64,000 nucleotides of DNA. It comes from Taxawa tesnikishii (nom. ined.) (lineage: Eukaryota > Ascomycota > Dothideomycetes > Dothideales). The first letter of the stretch is position 1. The number at the start of each line of letters is the position of its first letter. The notes under the pieces are model-generated. The model had not been told where the DNA came from. It ran no database searches and saw nothing but the letters and a program-made list of their open reading frames with translations. Of the stretch, positions 12,287 through 23,929 are shown one piece after another. A program made the translations under genes and the position numbers. The stretch lies in contig JAPDRO010000004.1 of assembly GCA_030247885.1 (NCBI GenBank), forward strand, positions 1,364,001-1,428,000, written 5' to 3'.

Positions 12287-13771
12287 ATGCCGCCTGTACG
12301 GACAGTGTCTACCGCCAAGCCGGTGAAGACCGAGCGTACGCACGAGGAGAACCAGGAGAGGTACGTTTTGCTCTACCAGGTTTGCATCCGATCAGATCTG
12401 ACCATCCGGCAGAGCATACATCGCTGCTTCTAGGAGGAGTGACCGAAGTCTCGAGGCTCGGGTCGAGTCGGCACGTCGCGCTTCTGAGATTCACAAGAGA
12501 CGCACAGGCCGTTCGCTCCGCGTAACCGAACAAGATGTAGTGAACGAAGAGATGTACGAGGAAGAGGATGACGACCTCCCAATGCAATACCGTCGCCTTA
12601 CTGCACACCTGCAGACCACAAATGCAGACTTCGACAGGAGACTGGCCGCCTACCTGACGAACCACGTTGCCATGCGGACTGCCCTTGGTCAAGCCGTATC
12701 AGACACTTGGGCTCAGCAGCAGCCGCAATATCCTAACGCACCTCAGTTCGCCAACCAGATGCAGCAATACCCACAGAGCGCATTCCCAAACCCGATGATG
12801 CCGCCGCAGACGATGCCCCAGCGGTCGCCCACGAACTACCGTCAGTCGCCATACCCAATGCCAAACCAACAACAAGGCTACCACCTCAACATCCACGGCC
12901 GTTCTACATCGCACGATCTCCACGGCTACTCGAGCTACCCAATGACAAGCCCAGTAGAGCCATTGAGGCAAGACGACAGACGCATGTCGCTGCCAGCACA
13001 GCCAGCTCACCCTCCAACCCCTCAGGCTCAGAACCCAGTCGCCATGACACCACAGTCTATGGTATCTCCGGTGACACAGGCTTCTCCAACCATCTCGCGG
13101 ACTTCCTCATCGTCCAACATCGCCAATCTGAAGTACGAAGCCGCCAAACAAGGCTTCTTCAACAAGCCCAGGAACTCTGCGTCACCACCAGCGCAGCCAC
13201 AACAACAGCCTACTCCTGCCCCTCAGCAGCCGCAAGGACAAGTCAAGTCTTCGCCCGGGCCTTCTCCGTTCGCGTTCGACCCAAGCTTGGCCAACTTCAA
13301 CTACAACAACCCATTCTCGACCTCACTCCCTGCCGAGTCACAGCAGCTCCTCGGATCCGCTCTGGATCCAAATGACCCACTCACATCCATGCTTATGCAG
13401 GAGGTGGGCCAAGTATGCCACAGCCTTACCACTACAACCCTAACGGAGGCAAGCCCAAGAACGCCAGCCAGCCTTTTGACGGCATGAACCAAACATTGGC
13501 GCCTGGTATGCTCGATACTCCCTTCCTAGGTGACACTAGTTTCTACAACACTCCGCCATCAGCCATCACTGATGGTGTCATCTCGCCATGGACTCCAGCC
13601 GGTTTTGGCTTCGGCTTCGACCCAAGCTGCTTTTCCAACGATCCGCTCAAGCCATCTTTAACCAGGCAGAACAGCGGCACCATGACCCCTGGCGCTGACG
13701 GCGAATGGCAAAGTCTGATCAATGGCAACGTGTGGGAAGAGCCATCTTCCCAGCCAACCGCAGCGACGTGA
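12287..13771 (+). CDS. conserved Pezizomycotina protein of unknown function
   Basis: The start is ATG 12287. Exon 1 (12287-12360) and exon 2 are joined by a 52-nt intron (12361-12412), which reconstructs ...HEENQERAYIAASRRSDRSLEARV. The N-terminal 100 residues form a charged block (RRASEIHKRRTGRSLRVTEQ, then an EEMYEEEDDDLP acidic patch) that I recall as strongly conserved across filamentous ascomycetes. The rest is disordered and rich in Gln, Pro and Ser. The tail has short conserved islands (DGVISPWTPAGFGFGFDP, GTMTPGADGEWQSL). Length is about 477 aa and no catalytic domain is visible. The frame breaks once near 13399-13400, where an extra G would join LTSMLMQ to GGGPSMPQPYHYNPN; a missing base is likely. 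The composition suggests a nuclear or regulatory scaffold, but that is a guess. Confidence 0.8.
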
Positions 13772-15686
13772 AAGCGGCTGAGCGGCCTCATTTAACACCT
13801 TCCACTACAGCAGTTTACCACTACATGGTACTGCCTCGCCGACGCCTTGGAGACACATGACGGTCTTGCGCATGTACTCTTCCGCCTGCAACAGTCCACT
13901 CGATCCACAAACTTTGCGACCCTCCAGGATTCTTGGACAACAGTTCCTGGGTCCAACACGAGTTGCGAGATGCAACTCATCCTCTCCCATCAACCCTGCC
14001 CCACACTTCAAATTCTGCATCAACGGCAAGGTTGTCGATCTGCCAGTCTCGGATCACAGAGCAAGTTTCTGCAAATCTTGACACCGGATCTCGACTTCTT
14101 CCTGTATAATATTACACTTGCATCACCGCCACCTGCCCCGCCGTTGTTTTTTAATTTTTATTCTTTGGCGCGGAGCGGCCTGCCGCCCTGGCATGGTGAG
14201 CAATTTACGAGTTTTCTTCTTCTCATGGGCTTGCCCTCTTGAGGCGCCTGACGAAAAGGCGTTGGGTGGCATTCCCATCTTTTGGCAGGAATTCCGGAGG
14301 GCTTTCTCTCTTCTCACGACCAAAGCAATGATTCATGGGGACGTACAGTGTGCACGGATTGGGGTTTGGACCATTCCAATTCTATGGGATACGGCGAATC
14401 GGACGGTCAGCTTGTGGATAGGATTACCCATGACGCTCGAAGGAATGGCTTCTTGAGCTATTGTTTACTGTTCTATGGTTTGGTGTTTACTGTTGTTGCT
14501 ACAAGGTCATGGACTCTGCAAGCATTACCCTAATCCGGCATAATTCAAACAATTGTCATTAACTCCTTATCTCCTTCCATCCTCATCTTCGATCTGTACT
14601 CGAAAGGGAATGCGCATAGGCCAAAAAGGGGGTCTCGAAAGCTATGGAGCGCAGTTTTGCGCAAAAGCCCGGTTCTGTTCAGCATTTCAGTTTTCGACCC
14701 AGCAAGTGATGGGTCCAGGCGCACGCGCATGTTTCGGTCCACCGCGCCGCAAACGCCAGACAGAAGAGACACACGGCCGTGGCCGTGCACGTGCATAGGT
14801 AGAGTCGGTGGTCGTTCAGGGCGGTGACGGATCGTGACGTGTGTGCCGTCGACCTCGCAGACAGCGCCCAAAAGAGGACAGGTGCGTGTTTTGCGCTCCC
14901 GTCTGTGGAGTGTGCTGGTGAGGCGCGCGGGCACAGGCCTGGTATTTGGAATTGAAGGGGCTGGTAGGGCCCGTCGATCGTCAGCAAAAACGCCCCGCGC
15001 GCCACAACCAGCCGTCTTTCCGGGGGGATCCGCGTGACTCGCGGCGCAACTCAACTCTGAACCACGCAAGACATGGCGTTTTTTTTATCTTTGCCAAAAA
15101 GGCGAAAGGGGGATCTGTGCGACGGTCGACCGAGCGTTGAGCATCGCATTTTCCGTGAGAGTCGAGAGGATTTCGATCTCCCGATTACCTTTTGCGCTAT
15201 CTGGATCCTGCGAACTGGCGTTCGAGTCGGAGGCGCGTCGTCCGGTAAACAGTCCGTCGAGGGAGAAGAGAAGACCCGGATAAAAGCCAGATCAGACACG
15301 CGCCCAGATAGTCCATAACAGCCGGTTGATGTTCTGGTGTTATGCTTGTGCTTGTGCTTGTGCTTGTGCTTGTGCTTGTGCTTGTGCTGTGCTTGTGCTG
15401 TGCTTGTGCTTGTGCACGTCCTTTGCTCTTCGATGAACGCTATCCGGAAGGGCTCTCCCGCCCGCTCATACGACCGGCGGATCTTCCCGCGATTAGATCT
15501 GAGAATCTGCTATCCGCTACCCGATCTCTACCGCATCGGATGTCTCTACCCTTGCCAAGGATACCATGCTAACGCCTCACGTACCCCTCCCTCACACCTG
15601 CACCACGACACACGCACACACACACGCCCACACCCACACCATACACCTGGCCGCGACAATGAGTCTCCGGCATACCGACTCCTGTC
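13772..15686. other. intergenic (1.9 kb)
   Basis: No gene recognised. It contains the 3' region of the preceding gene, a G-rich area with overlapping frames at about 14545-15069 that I do not accept as coding, a hexamer repeat at 15342-15415, and the upstream region of the J-domain gene. Confidence 0.5.
15342..15415 (+). repeat. (GCTTGT)n hexanucleotide tandem repeat
   Basis: Roughly a dozen GCTTGT units, slightly interrupted by GCTGT, about 270 bp upstream of the J-domain gene start. The Leu-Val frame it produces is an artefact of the repeat. Confidence 0.88.
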
Positions 15687-16733
15687 ATGATCATCAAGAA
15701 GACTAAATCCCTCTTTCCTGCCTCGCATACGCAGCCGCTGTCTTACCTCGCCTCTACCGCTCCACCGTCTCATACATCATCGACTTCGCCTTGCGCGCGA
15801 CCGACATGTAGACATCACACACCGCCAGCTCCCCTCAGAGCAGCAGCAATCCGTCTCTACGCCTCGGTCAGCGCCTCCGCCTCTTCTCCCTCATCTCCGC
15901 CATGGCCCGCCCCGCCCACAGGCCACCGCCACCCGACGCCGTACCAGATCTTCTCCCTCCAACCCTCGGACAGATACACCAAAGCGCGCTTCTATGAGCT
16001 AGTGAAGATCTACCATCCAGACACATCCTGCAATCACGACGAGAACTGTCCGCACCACCTCAAACTAGAGCGCTACCGCCTCATCGTCACCGCCCACGCA
16101 ATCCTCTCCGATCCCGAGAAACGTCGCGCCTACGACCGCTTCGGCGCCGGATGGGCCGGCGCCCCCGAGGCCGCGACTTCGTCGAACAACTACGGTCGCC
16201 CGGGGCCTTTCAACACTCGCTACGGCGGGAACGGGTACCGCGACTACAGCGACCCTATATGGGCGAATGCGACGTGGGAGGACTGGGAGCGGTTCTACGC
16301 GCGCCAAGCCCAAGGCGGGGGCTCGTCGTCCACTGCTCCTCCTCCTCAGGCGCCCGTGTACTTTCGCAACAGCTTCTTCCTCGCGCTGGTGATCATGATG
16401 GCCATGATCGGTAGTTCGGCGAACTACAAGCGGGGCGAGGTGGCGGGCGCGCACTTCTTGGCTGATAGGGATGCGGTGCACGACCGTGCGGCCAAGGAGC
16501 TGAGACGAGTGAGGCAAGAGAGGGAACACCTCAAGGCCAAGGATGAGCGCATCGAATGGTTTGTGAGGCAGAGGGAGGCGACTATGTTGGGAATAGGAGT
16601 TGATGAGTTGATGGAAGAGAGGGCGAGAGCGGTACTGCCAGATGCGGAGAGGTGTGGGTTCGAGGACGAGATGGGAGCTGAGAACGTGAATGGGGATCCT
16701 GGAGTGTTGGAGGGGAGCCGGGAACAAGCATGA
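15687..16733 (+). CDS. J-domain (DnaJ-type) co-chaperone, probably mitochondrial
   Basis: A single-exon frame of 348 aa with no interruption. The N-terminus is basic and Ser/Ala-rich with a presequence-like RLYAS near residue 56, suggesting mitochondrial import. The J domain spans about residues 84-155: TPYQIFSL, the catalytic HPD at 110-112 (KIYHPDTS), and the closing helix ILSDPEKRRAYDRFG. HPD is the motif that stimulates Hsp70 ATPase. A His/Cys-rich insert (CNHDENCPHH) follows the HPD. A Gly-rich linker leads to one likely membrane segment at about 229-244 (FFLALVIMMAMIG) and a charged C-terminal tail that could form a helix. It is most like fungal membrane-anchored J proteins of unassigned client. 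The ATG at 15687 is the first in frame. Confidence 0.85.
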   Translation: MIIKKTKSLFPASHTQPLSYLASTAPPSHTSSTSPCARPTCRHHTPPAPLRAAAIRLYASVSASASSPSSPPWPAPPTGHRHPTPYQIFSLQPSDRYTKARFYELVKIYHPDTSCNHDENCPHHLKLERYRLIVTAHAILSDPEKRRAYDRFGAGWAGAPEAATSSNNYGRPGPFNTRYGGNGYRDYSDPIWANATWEDWERFYARQAQGGGSSSTAPPPQAPVYFRNSFFLALVIMMAMIGSSANYKRGEVAGAHFLADRDAVHDRAAKELRRVRQEREHLKAKDERIEWFVRQREATMLGIGVDELMEERARAVLPDAERCGFEDEMGAENVNGDPGVLEGSREQA

Positions 16734-17499
16734 GGACGCGGAAGACACAAAGCTGGAAGCGTGAGTGTACTTTGACTATGCATGACGCGGCGTTTTTGAC
16801 TGGGTGAGCTTGCGGTGGCGTACTCGTCGGTTATAGTATACATGGCGTACGACTTGCATGACGTCGAAAGAGCTTTTCGTAGCAGGTACGGGTACGCCTT
16901 CATGTTTTGAGCGTACTGTATCACGGTGGAGTTTTCCTATCACGCTGCCTCACACCGCTTCTGCTAGCCTTAGCTGAGCAAGAGATATATGCTGCCTTCC
17001 GTTGATAGTCAGTTCGCCTTATATTTCAGCACGGGTCCCCTGCCTACGCCAGTGCTGCTCACTTATCCACTCTTGTACCAATCGCAGTATCCTAGCCTCA
17101 TCGAGCATCCTCGGGGTACTTGATTTTTCACATTCCGTCCTGCCTTACGAATCCGTTGCTACGCACAAAATTAGCAGGTGAGCACCAAGATCATTCCCCA
17201 CAGAAGACTAGTCCAGGTAACTGCTGCAGTTAACGGCGACCACCGGGACGGTCAACACACGGCGCAGGAGCAGTTGCGTTCCAATCGAAGAACCCTGTGT
17301 ATAGCAGGTTGCAGACGTCTATGCGTGCTGACAGTCGCACTAGAGCGGACCACGACAAATCTCTTCGAAGACCAGTAGCCAACTGCTACATCCGAACAGA
17401 TGCCGGCATATATGAGCAGTCCGGCTCGGTTGGTCTGTTGAATTGCTGGATGCACAACTCCGACTCATCCCAAGTCAGCGATGGGAGGGAGAAAGCTAG

Positions 17500-17539
<40 letters not shown>

Positions 17540-18090
17540 CCAGCGAGACCGCACTAAGGTGAGCGGTGTGGCTAGCGTGCTGGCAGATGATTGGAAGGGG
17601 TTCGTCTTACCCAGAGGACTTGTCGATGTGCAGACGCGGTGGGGGCGCTGGGGGTTGAAGTCCTTTGGGCATGTATTTGTGACTCTAAAAGCATGAAGGT
17701 GCGAGTACAACATAACAGTCTTATTGGTTCGGATACATCAACATCCCTCCTTTCTCTTCCTGAAGCGACCTGAGGATGGCGTCGCAGTTTCCCTCCGCGA
17801 ACGAGAGCAATCGGACTGGGGCTTTGAGGAGCGGGTGACAGTGTTGGAAGCGAGGGGTGCCCCAATGAATGGATGTTATCAGCTCCTTACTGATCGTCGA
17901 AGGGGCTCATTTGGATGACACCGTCAAGGCCATTTAGATTCGCACATCAACAAGTGAGGCTTGAGAGGGGAGAAAAAAAGACATTTCGTGTTTGGATCAA
18001 GGGACAATCTGACAGCTTAAGATGGATGCAAAGAACGAGGTTTTCCATTTCTGTGACGCCATCTCCCGAAAGTGCTGCTCTTCTTCCCAT
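16734..18090. other. intergenic (1.36 kb)
   Basis: No gene recognised. Contains a TA dinucleotide run (17502-17532). The right end is the 3' flank of the broken Dal5-like transporter. Confidence 0.5.
17502..17532. repeat. (AT)15 microsatellite
   Basis: An uninterrupted AT run of about 31 nt, followed by TGTATATC. A likely polymorphic locus. Confidence 0.9.
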
Positions 18091-20040
18091 TCAACAGAAC
18101 CATCCGAACTCCGGACTCGCCGGGAAATCCCTAAGCCGCTCAGTCGGAATGTCTTCAACATCCAAGTTCTTTCCCAGCTTGGCGTTCCTACGCTTGTTAT
18201 CAATCGCCATCCAAGCGCCGAGCGACAAGGTCAGTACGATTCCCGTGCCGCCGAAAGCGGCTGTGGTGGCAAGAGCCGGGATTTACTTGGCCGCGTCCTG
18301 GTTGCGGAAGATGTTGGACGAGACAACACCCATCATGTTCGCAACTGGCACGCCGATAGAGGTGAGTAAGACGCGACGGCCCTCGTGTGGAATATTGTTG
18401 TTGTACCAAACCTACTCGCAGGTCAGCCACCCGGACGCTCGAGCAAGATGTTTGAGAGGACGGCTTACGTCGAACAACGCAAAAGGAGCGGAGGTCCCCC
18501 AGGTCATCATGAAGCATGCAAAGTACGCGACGTGGAATTCGTTTGTAATGTCCATAGAGACATAGACGGCGAAGCCGATGAATGTAAATATGCAGGCAAG
18601 GACGATGGAGGGGAACCGCCAACGGGTGTAGTCGGATGCAAATGCCAGGACAAGCAGCATCACCGTGCCTGTGACATTGGGAGCCTGCCAGGTACCGTTA
18701 GCTCTGCTGGTTTCCCTCCCTCGAGCGCAGTGCGTTCGCTAGGTCACGAGCCAGGAGCTGCCTGTCAGATATCCGAAGAACAGTCCAATAGGAGAAGTCC
18801 AACAAGCCACTGCTCCTCGAGCCGACGACCTGACGAAAATTTCGCTCACAAAAGTGTACATACCACAGTGTAAAGGTTAGTCTTCACAGTGCTGTAACCT
18901 AATCGTGCTGCAATCTGTGGCAGGAACAGCGATACAGACTGCAGCGGAATACAGAGACACATCTCGATAGCAAGGATGATCCAGCTTGTAGGGTGCTTCA
19001 GGACTCTCAAGGTCTTTCTGAGGTTGAATGGCTCGTTGACGACACTAGAGCTGTCCACCCGCATGCGCCACAACGCAATGTATTTTTCGTCATCAATCAG
19101 GAACTTGGCTTCAGCTGCGGACTTGGGCAGGAAGGCGTAGGCCACGAGGGACATCAAGACGGTGCAGGAACGTTGGAAACATCAGTTACACCGGTACTGT
19201 CACAGTCAATGGTCTCACCAGCGGATTGGCTGAGCTGGCAGCTGTCTGCTTGCCTGTTGCATTGCCAACCCTTGCCTGTTGAAAGCACCAAGAACGAGAC
19301 TGATGAAACGACAGTTGCTCACCCTCAATGATGAAAATGTGTCTGGTTCAGCCTGTCAGTGGATTCAATTCCTATAATAACGAACGTCGTTCTTACATCC
19401 AGTATGCATGTGAAAGACACCATAAGCCAAAAGACCACCAAAGGCGGAGGCCACGTTCGAAGCTGCGCAGAACATGGCAAGACGTCGGGCAAGCTCGCCA
19501 CGTCGGTAGAAACTAATGCACTTGGCGACGATTCAGGACTCGGAGAGGAATGCTGTAGCATACGTCGATTGGTAATGAATCACCAGCGGAAAGAAAGCAC
19601 TCTCGGCGTGCTCGTGTCAGCCCAACAGGCCCACTTTGCGGAGCCGCCAGTGAGCTCACCACTCCAAGGAACCACCTCACAGCTAACAGACCTCCAAAAT
19701 TGTTCACGGCAGCCGTCAAAACGGTCATAGCCCCGAACGTGACCATCGTACGGGGAAGTACGCGTGCCGGTCCATACATCCTCCCCCCCCCCCAGAAGCG
19801 GCGCGGTGAGCACATAAGGAACGAAGAAGACAGAGAGTAAGGCGTTGTATTGCCCGTTGTTCAGTTGAAGCATCTTCTCCAATCCAGCAGTTTTCGCATT
19901 ACCTAAATTGGTCTTGTCGAGTGCGTTGAACAAGTACATCATAGCGAGCAAGCTACCAAAGTGCAACCGCAACTCCCGATTGTTTGGAGAGGTGAAGAGA
20001 ATGAGACTGGAAGACGACGAGCGAAGAAAGATAACCACCT
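18091..20040 (-). pseudogene. Dal5-like MFS anion:cation symporter, broken
   Basis: The pieces match the allantoate/allantoin permease branch of the major facilitator superfamily in order. They run from YLFNALDKTNLGNAKTAGLE (near 19900), through YGPARVLPRTMVTFGAM, the loop RRGELARRLAMFCAASN and FIIEG (about 19330), to FLPKSAAEAKFLIDDEKY, SWIILAIEMCLCIPLQSVS, ASDYTRWRFPSIVLACIF and YNNNIPHEGRRVLLTSIGVP, ending at TGA 18091-18093. Four or more introns are likely. The gene looks damaged. A run of 11 C at 19783-19793 is out of frame for the LLG-x-MYGPAR block. An in-frame TAA lies at 18283-18285 where the family has Tyr (DAAKYIPALATTAAFG). The joins around 19150-19400 cannot be made in frame. I could not place the start codon. 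Sequence error may explain the C-run but less easily the TAA. Confidence 0.75.
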
Positions 20041-20561
20041 GGAGACTGTAGCTACGGGTAGCTACGGTGCACTTATACCAAGCGAGCCATGCTTGGCTCC
20101 CAATGGCAACAACAGTCCCACGTAGCATGCGCATATCAGAACTGAGGAACAGCCCTCGTCGTATTAGAGGGGCAGGATGTTTGATAAGGAGTCGGTCCTT
20201 TGGCTGTAGATCTTGTCAAGGCTGCTATCTCAAACTGTAAAGTACCATCAGTTAACCATCGGTCGGATAACGCCCGCCACCATGTCCGAGAGCTGCACCA
20301 CGCTCGCAGGATTAATGGTTGGAATCAAGTGCTAAACTGAACACATTTACGACCATCTGAAGTATGGGGAGAAAAACCACCATATAGTCGACTGCGATGG
20401 GAGCCCATGTGGATCGTGTGGGGGCGGATCTGGAGGCGAATGGAAACCATGACGTCTTCTTCGAGATCTGGTCAACGGGAAACATCAACTCCGTAGCACG
20501 ACAGCATCTATATCACTTTTCCCAAATACAGACTGTACAAACAGTACCATAATACGGCAGC
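20041..20561. promoter_or_regulatory. divergent intergenic region
   Basis: Lies between the transporter (minus) and the Cys-rich gene (plus), so it should hold upstream sequences of both, including the unplaced N-terminal exon of the transporter. No specific sites assigned. Confidence 0.4.
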
Positions 20562-21020
20562 ATGGTTCTCTCAAGCGACGACCCAGAAGCTCATCGCAAA
20601 CCCTGCACCCTCTGCTCCACACCGCAGGACGTCCTCATCCGGTGCCAGATCGACTCGAGCGAAAAATGGCATCTCGTCTGCCCCGGACGCTGTTGGCGCT
20701 CAGTGAGCGGCGGCGTCGTGGACGGCGACTCTGCGCACCCCTACTACAGATACGGCGGAGCGTGGAAGAACAAGTTTGCAGGCGTGAGCGCCAAGAAGCC
20801 GAAGAAAGGCAAAGCCAAGGGCAAGGGCGAGCTCGGGGAGTGGACGAGCCAAGGCATCAAATACACCAAGAACGACAGGGTTATGAGGGAGGGAAGGGTG
20901 TGGATATGTAGGAAAAGCCATCAGAGCAGGGAGGGCGACGAGCCGGAAAAGGCAATAGCGCTCTGGAAGGAAGATGATACGGCCGGTACTACAGGCGAAG
21001 ACAGTGCCGGTACTGGATAA
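20562..21020 (+). CDS. conserved Cys-rich fungal protein with CBM5/12-like C-terminus
   Basis: A single-exon frame of 152 aa from ATG 20562. The N-terminal half has paired cysteines (KPCTLCSTPQDVLIRCQID, then WHLVCPGRCWRSVSGGVVDG), a likely metal-binding knuckle shared by uncharacterised fungal proteins, followed by YYRYGGAWKNK. A Lys/Gly-rich linker follows. The C-terminal 45 residues have the pattern W-x-G-x-Y-x-x-x-D-x-V-x-x-x-G-x-V-W-x-C-x-x-x-H-x-S...W (EWTSQGIKYTKNDRVM ... ALWKEDD). This pattern resembles carbohydrate-binding module family 5/12, a small chitin/cellulose-binding fold. No signal peptide is visible, so the protein is likely intracellular, which is odd for a sugar-binding module. 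Its function is unknown. Confidence 0.8.
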   Translation: MVLSSDDPEAHRKPCTLCSTPQDVLIRCQIDSSEKWHLVCPGRCWRSVSGGVVDGDSAHPYYRYGGAWKNKFAGVSAKKPKKGKAKGKGELGEWTSQGIKYTKNDRVMREGRVWICRKSHQSREGDEPEKAIALWKEDDTAGTTGEDSAGTG

Positions 21021-21562
21021 GACGCGAGCCCGCTATCCGATCCGAGATGCTAGGATTGAAAGTGTGGAGGAGTGTTTTTGATTCCCCAACGCTCGGCAGC
21101 GAGGGCGTGAAAGATGCCCGAGGGAGAGAACTACCTACGTCGCTTTCCATCACATCGTCGCCTAAACCCATAGACCAGAAAGCAGACCCGGTGGCAAGGG
21201 AAAGACAGGCGGGAAAAAGAAAAGGTGAAGGTACAGAAGACGAATCCAGCCAGCAATGTTGTATCCCATGCCCACCGTCGTCAATCCATCCCCGCCACTA
21301 CCACCCCGGATCCGGCGCCAGAAGAACGCGAATCGGCCAGACCGTGAGGGAAAACAAGATTCAGGAGCCGAACCAAAAACTCCTGGTGCAAAATGAAAAG
21401 AAAAGAGGAAGAAGAAGAAACGCATTGCAAACCGATCCCGAGCGCCCGCCCTCTTTGATTTCGATTCGTTTCCAAACATGAGACCGCTTTATGCGTCAAC
21501 TGAAACGGCGGAGAGATGTGCATTCGAGCCTTGTGTACACAACAGTAGTAAATGCGAGACGC
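21021..21562. other. convergent 3' intergenic region
   Basis: Lies between two convergent genes; only 3' UTRs and terminators are expected. Purine-rich stretches at about 21200-21420; no gene recognised. Confidence 0.5.
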
Positions 21563-23929
21563 TCAGGCTCGCCGATCCTGTTGAGGTCCGAAATCAACCT
21601 CGACCGCCTTCTTTTCCTTTCTAGCCTTAACCTCAAACTCCGCAAGCAAAGAAAGATGGTCGCTGGGGAAGTGGAAGTTGGGGAATCCTGGCACCCGTTC
21701 GAGGTAGTTTTTGTCGACCTCGCCCAGAAGGGCACTCACTTGGAGCGTGTTTGTAGAGTACCAGATGTAGTCCAGGACGCCTTCGAAGTCCGCCACATAG
21801 TTGGTAAATGGTAATTCGCCGATAGAGGCGTAGCTAGACTTCAATTGGAACGGATGCTGCATTCCGTCCCTGGTAAAGTTGCCGTAGTTGTGACCGCCAA
21901 GGTCGCTGTGAGAATTGGAGAGCTTTCCGTGACTGAGCAGATCGCATACACCAGAGTCCGGTGTGGAATTGAAATCACCACAGACCAGCAGAGGAATATC
22001 TGAGCCATGGGCGTACTTTTGGGATGGAGCGGGCTCTACAGGGACGTGGTTTCCGTTGACTTCATCGTCGTCCCCATTGGAGTACCGGAAAAGCTCTTTG
22101 TCCTTGCAGGCTGGCCACTTGGCGTAAGTGTCCACGATACGAGCCAACTGCTCCAGTAGAATTGCCACTTGGATAATCTTGACGTCCTGGAAAACCGGGT
22201 TCCAGAAGATGTGGGTATTGACGACGATAAGCCGGGCACCGGTTGCACGGTTTTCGAGGAAAGTCACAGTGGCGATATCGTCTCTAGGCATGACACGATT
22301 GAACATATCGTGCTCACCCTTCATGTCCGGCCGGTTGATGGCATTGCGAGCAAACTCAATGAGCTGCTTGTCGAGGAGGATGTACCTTATGAAGTCAGTT
22401 TCGGCGCCTAGCAAACGTTCAACGTCCTGGACATACTTGCTGTTCTTGTAGAAGGTAGCACACCCATCCACAAGTTTGGACTCCTTTTCTGCCATTGTGC
22501 GAGCGCGAGATTTCTGCCAGTATACGCCCCTGTAGTCGCCATGCGCAAGAGATGGTCTGAAATATTCGTTGAAGCTTTCCGAGTCAACCTCTTGAAGACA
22601 TATAATATCCGAATCCCTGGCCCTCAGCTCGTTTAGAATTATCTCCCGACGGTTCTCCCATGCCAACGCTCTTGCGGAGGTGTAGCCATATTGTGCCGCT
22701 GTTGCAGCCTTGTCACAGAGAATGTTGTAGCTTAATACGGAGAACCGGTCTTGCTCAGATGATTCCATTGGGGTCTCGTCCACCACAATCCAGTCACGCT
22801 CAGCTGGAGGATCAGGAGCTGTGTCTTGTCAGCCGATTGCCACATCATGGTGAATGATTTTGCTGACCTGGTGCATCCTCGCGCAGCCATTCAATAAGCC
22901 CACTTGTTCCATGGTCTGCAATGATGCTCTTGATTTCTTCGCGCAATGGATTGCCTTCTACGCCCAGAGTCTCCAGTCGGTACAGATAACCCAGTTCGTA
23001 GGGAAACTTTCGAGCTGGTTGTCAAAGAGCAGAAGGTTCTTCAAGTTCACAAGCATTCCAATCTCGGGAGGTAGCTCATGGATCTGGTTTTGGGAAAGAT
23101 CCAAGAACGTCAGTTGTCTCAATGTGCCGATTGACGGCATAATCCAAGTCAACTTGTTTTGGTTGAGATACAACCGCTCCAAGAATCGATATCTGAGCAG
23201 TGAATTCGAGAGTGTCTTCAACCCTTGACCGCCGAAATCCAGGGCATGCCAAACCTGCTTTTCACCCTTGTTGCCCGCCACGGCGATCCTATTTCGCTCT
23301 TCCTTTTCCTCGTCTCTGCGTATGCCCGCCTGAGTTGTCGCTATCACCTGCTTGTTCACGCCGGGGTGGTTCCTTGCGTAGTGGTGTGGTTGGGTGGCTT
23401 CTCTAGACGCTTGGGCTAGTCGCATCTGCTCTTGCCAATGCTCGCTTGTGGGCTTGCTAGGGACGCTGTGTCCGCCAAGAGGCGTGCCGCTCTGAAGATG
23501 ACCGGGAGTAAAGTGAGGCGTCGTGTTTGACAGCGTGCTAGTGGACATGTTGTGCTGATGACTTCCGAATGCGCCATTGTGACCGCCGTGATCGTGGTGC
23601 TGTTGATTTTGGTGGTGGCCTTGATGCTGATTGTTTTGGTGTTGGAAGTGCTTGGACATGTTCATCCTCAATTGATATTGCTGGTGGCTGTTGCCATTGA
23701 GCATGTGTTGAGTGCCTTGATGGCCTTGGCTGAACATGCTGAAGGCGGGCGAGTGAGTGCCGGGAGAGCGGTTTGGAGAAGGAGTGTCGTTGTTGTGAAA
23801 ACCGATTCTCGGGTTATTGATGGGAGACCCGTTCCGCTGGTGGAGTTGTCGCGCGTGGTGTGACTGCTGGTTCGACTGAGGGTAAAAATATTGTCCGGCT
23901 CCTTGGAACCGGTAGGCACCATCTGCCAT
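21563..23929 (-). CDS. ccr4: Ccr4 deadenylase, CCR4-NOT complex catalytic subunit
   Basis: The poly(A)-specific 3'-5' exonuclease of the CCR4-NOT complex, acting on cytoplasmic mRNA. The start at 23929 (MADGAYRFQGAGQYFY) opens a Gln/His/Asn-rich low-complexity region of about 190 residues. Leucine-rich repeats follow (LERLYLNQNKLTWIMPSIG, LTFLDLSQNQIHELPPEIG), which in yeast bind Caf1/Pop2. A 49-nt intron (22819-22867) leads to the EEP nuclease domain with FSVLSYNILCDKA, DIICLQEVD (metal-binding Glu), LLVCGDFNSTPDSG and FPSDHLSLLAEFE (catalytic Asp-His), ending at TGA 21563. The expected length is about 772 aa. One frame break lies near 23000, where an extra base would restore ESFPYELGYLYRLETLG; a missing base is likely because the rest is perfectly conserved. 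Confidence 0.95.

Noticed and set aside
13385-13420. 20-nt intron explaining the frame change in the gene at 12287
   Set aside because: GTGGGC...CACAG of 20 nt is far below the usable intron size; a missing G is simpler.
14545-15069. 174-codon minus-strand frame
   Set aside because: Arg/Pro/Cys-rich without domain pattern, overlapping competing plus-strand frames in an intergenic region.
15337-15420. Leu/Cys-Val repeat protein frame
   Set aside because: Produced entirely by the GCTTGT hexamer repeat.
16065-16748. 227-codon minus-strand frame opposite the J-domain gene
   Set aside because: Shadow frame of GC-rich coding sequence without any domain.
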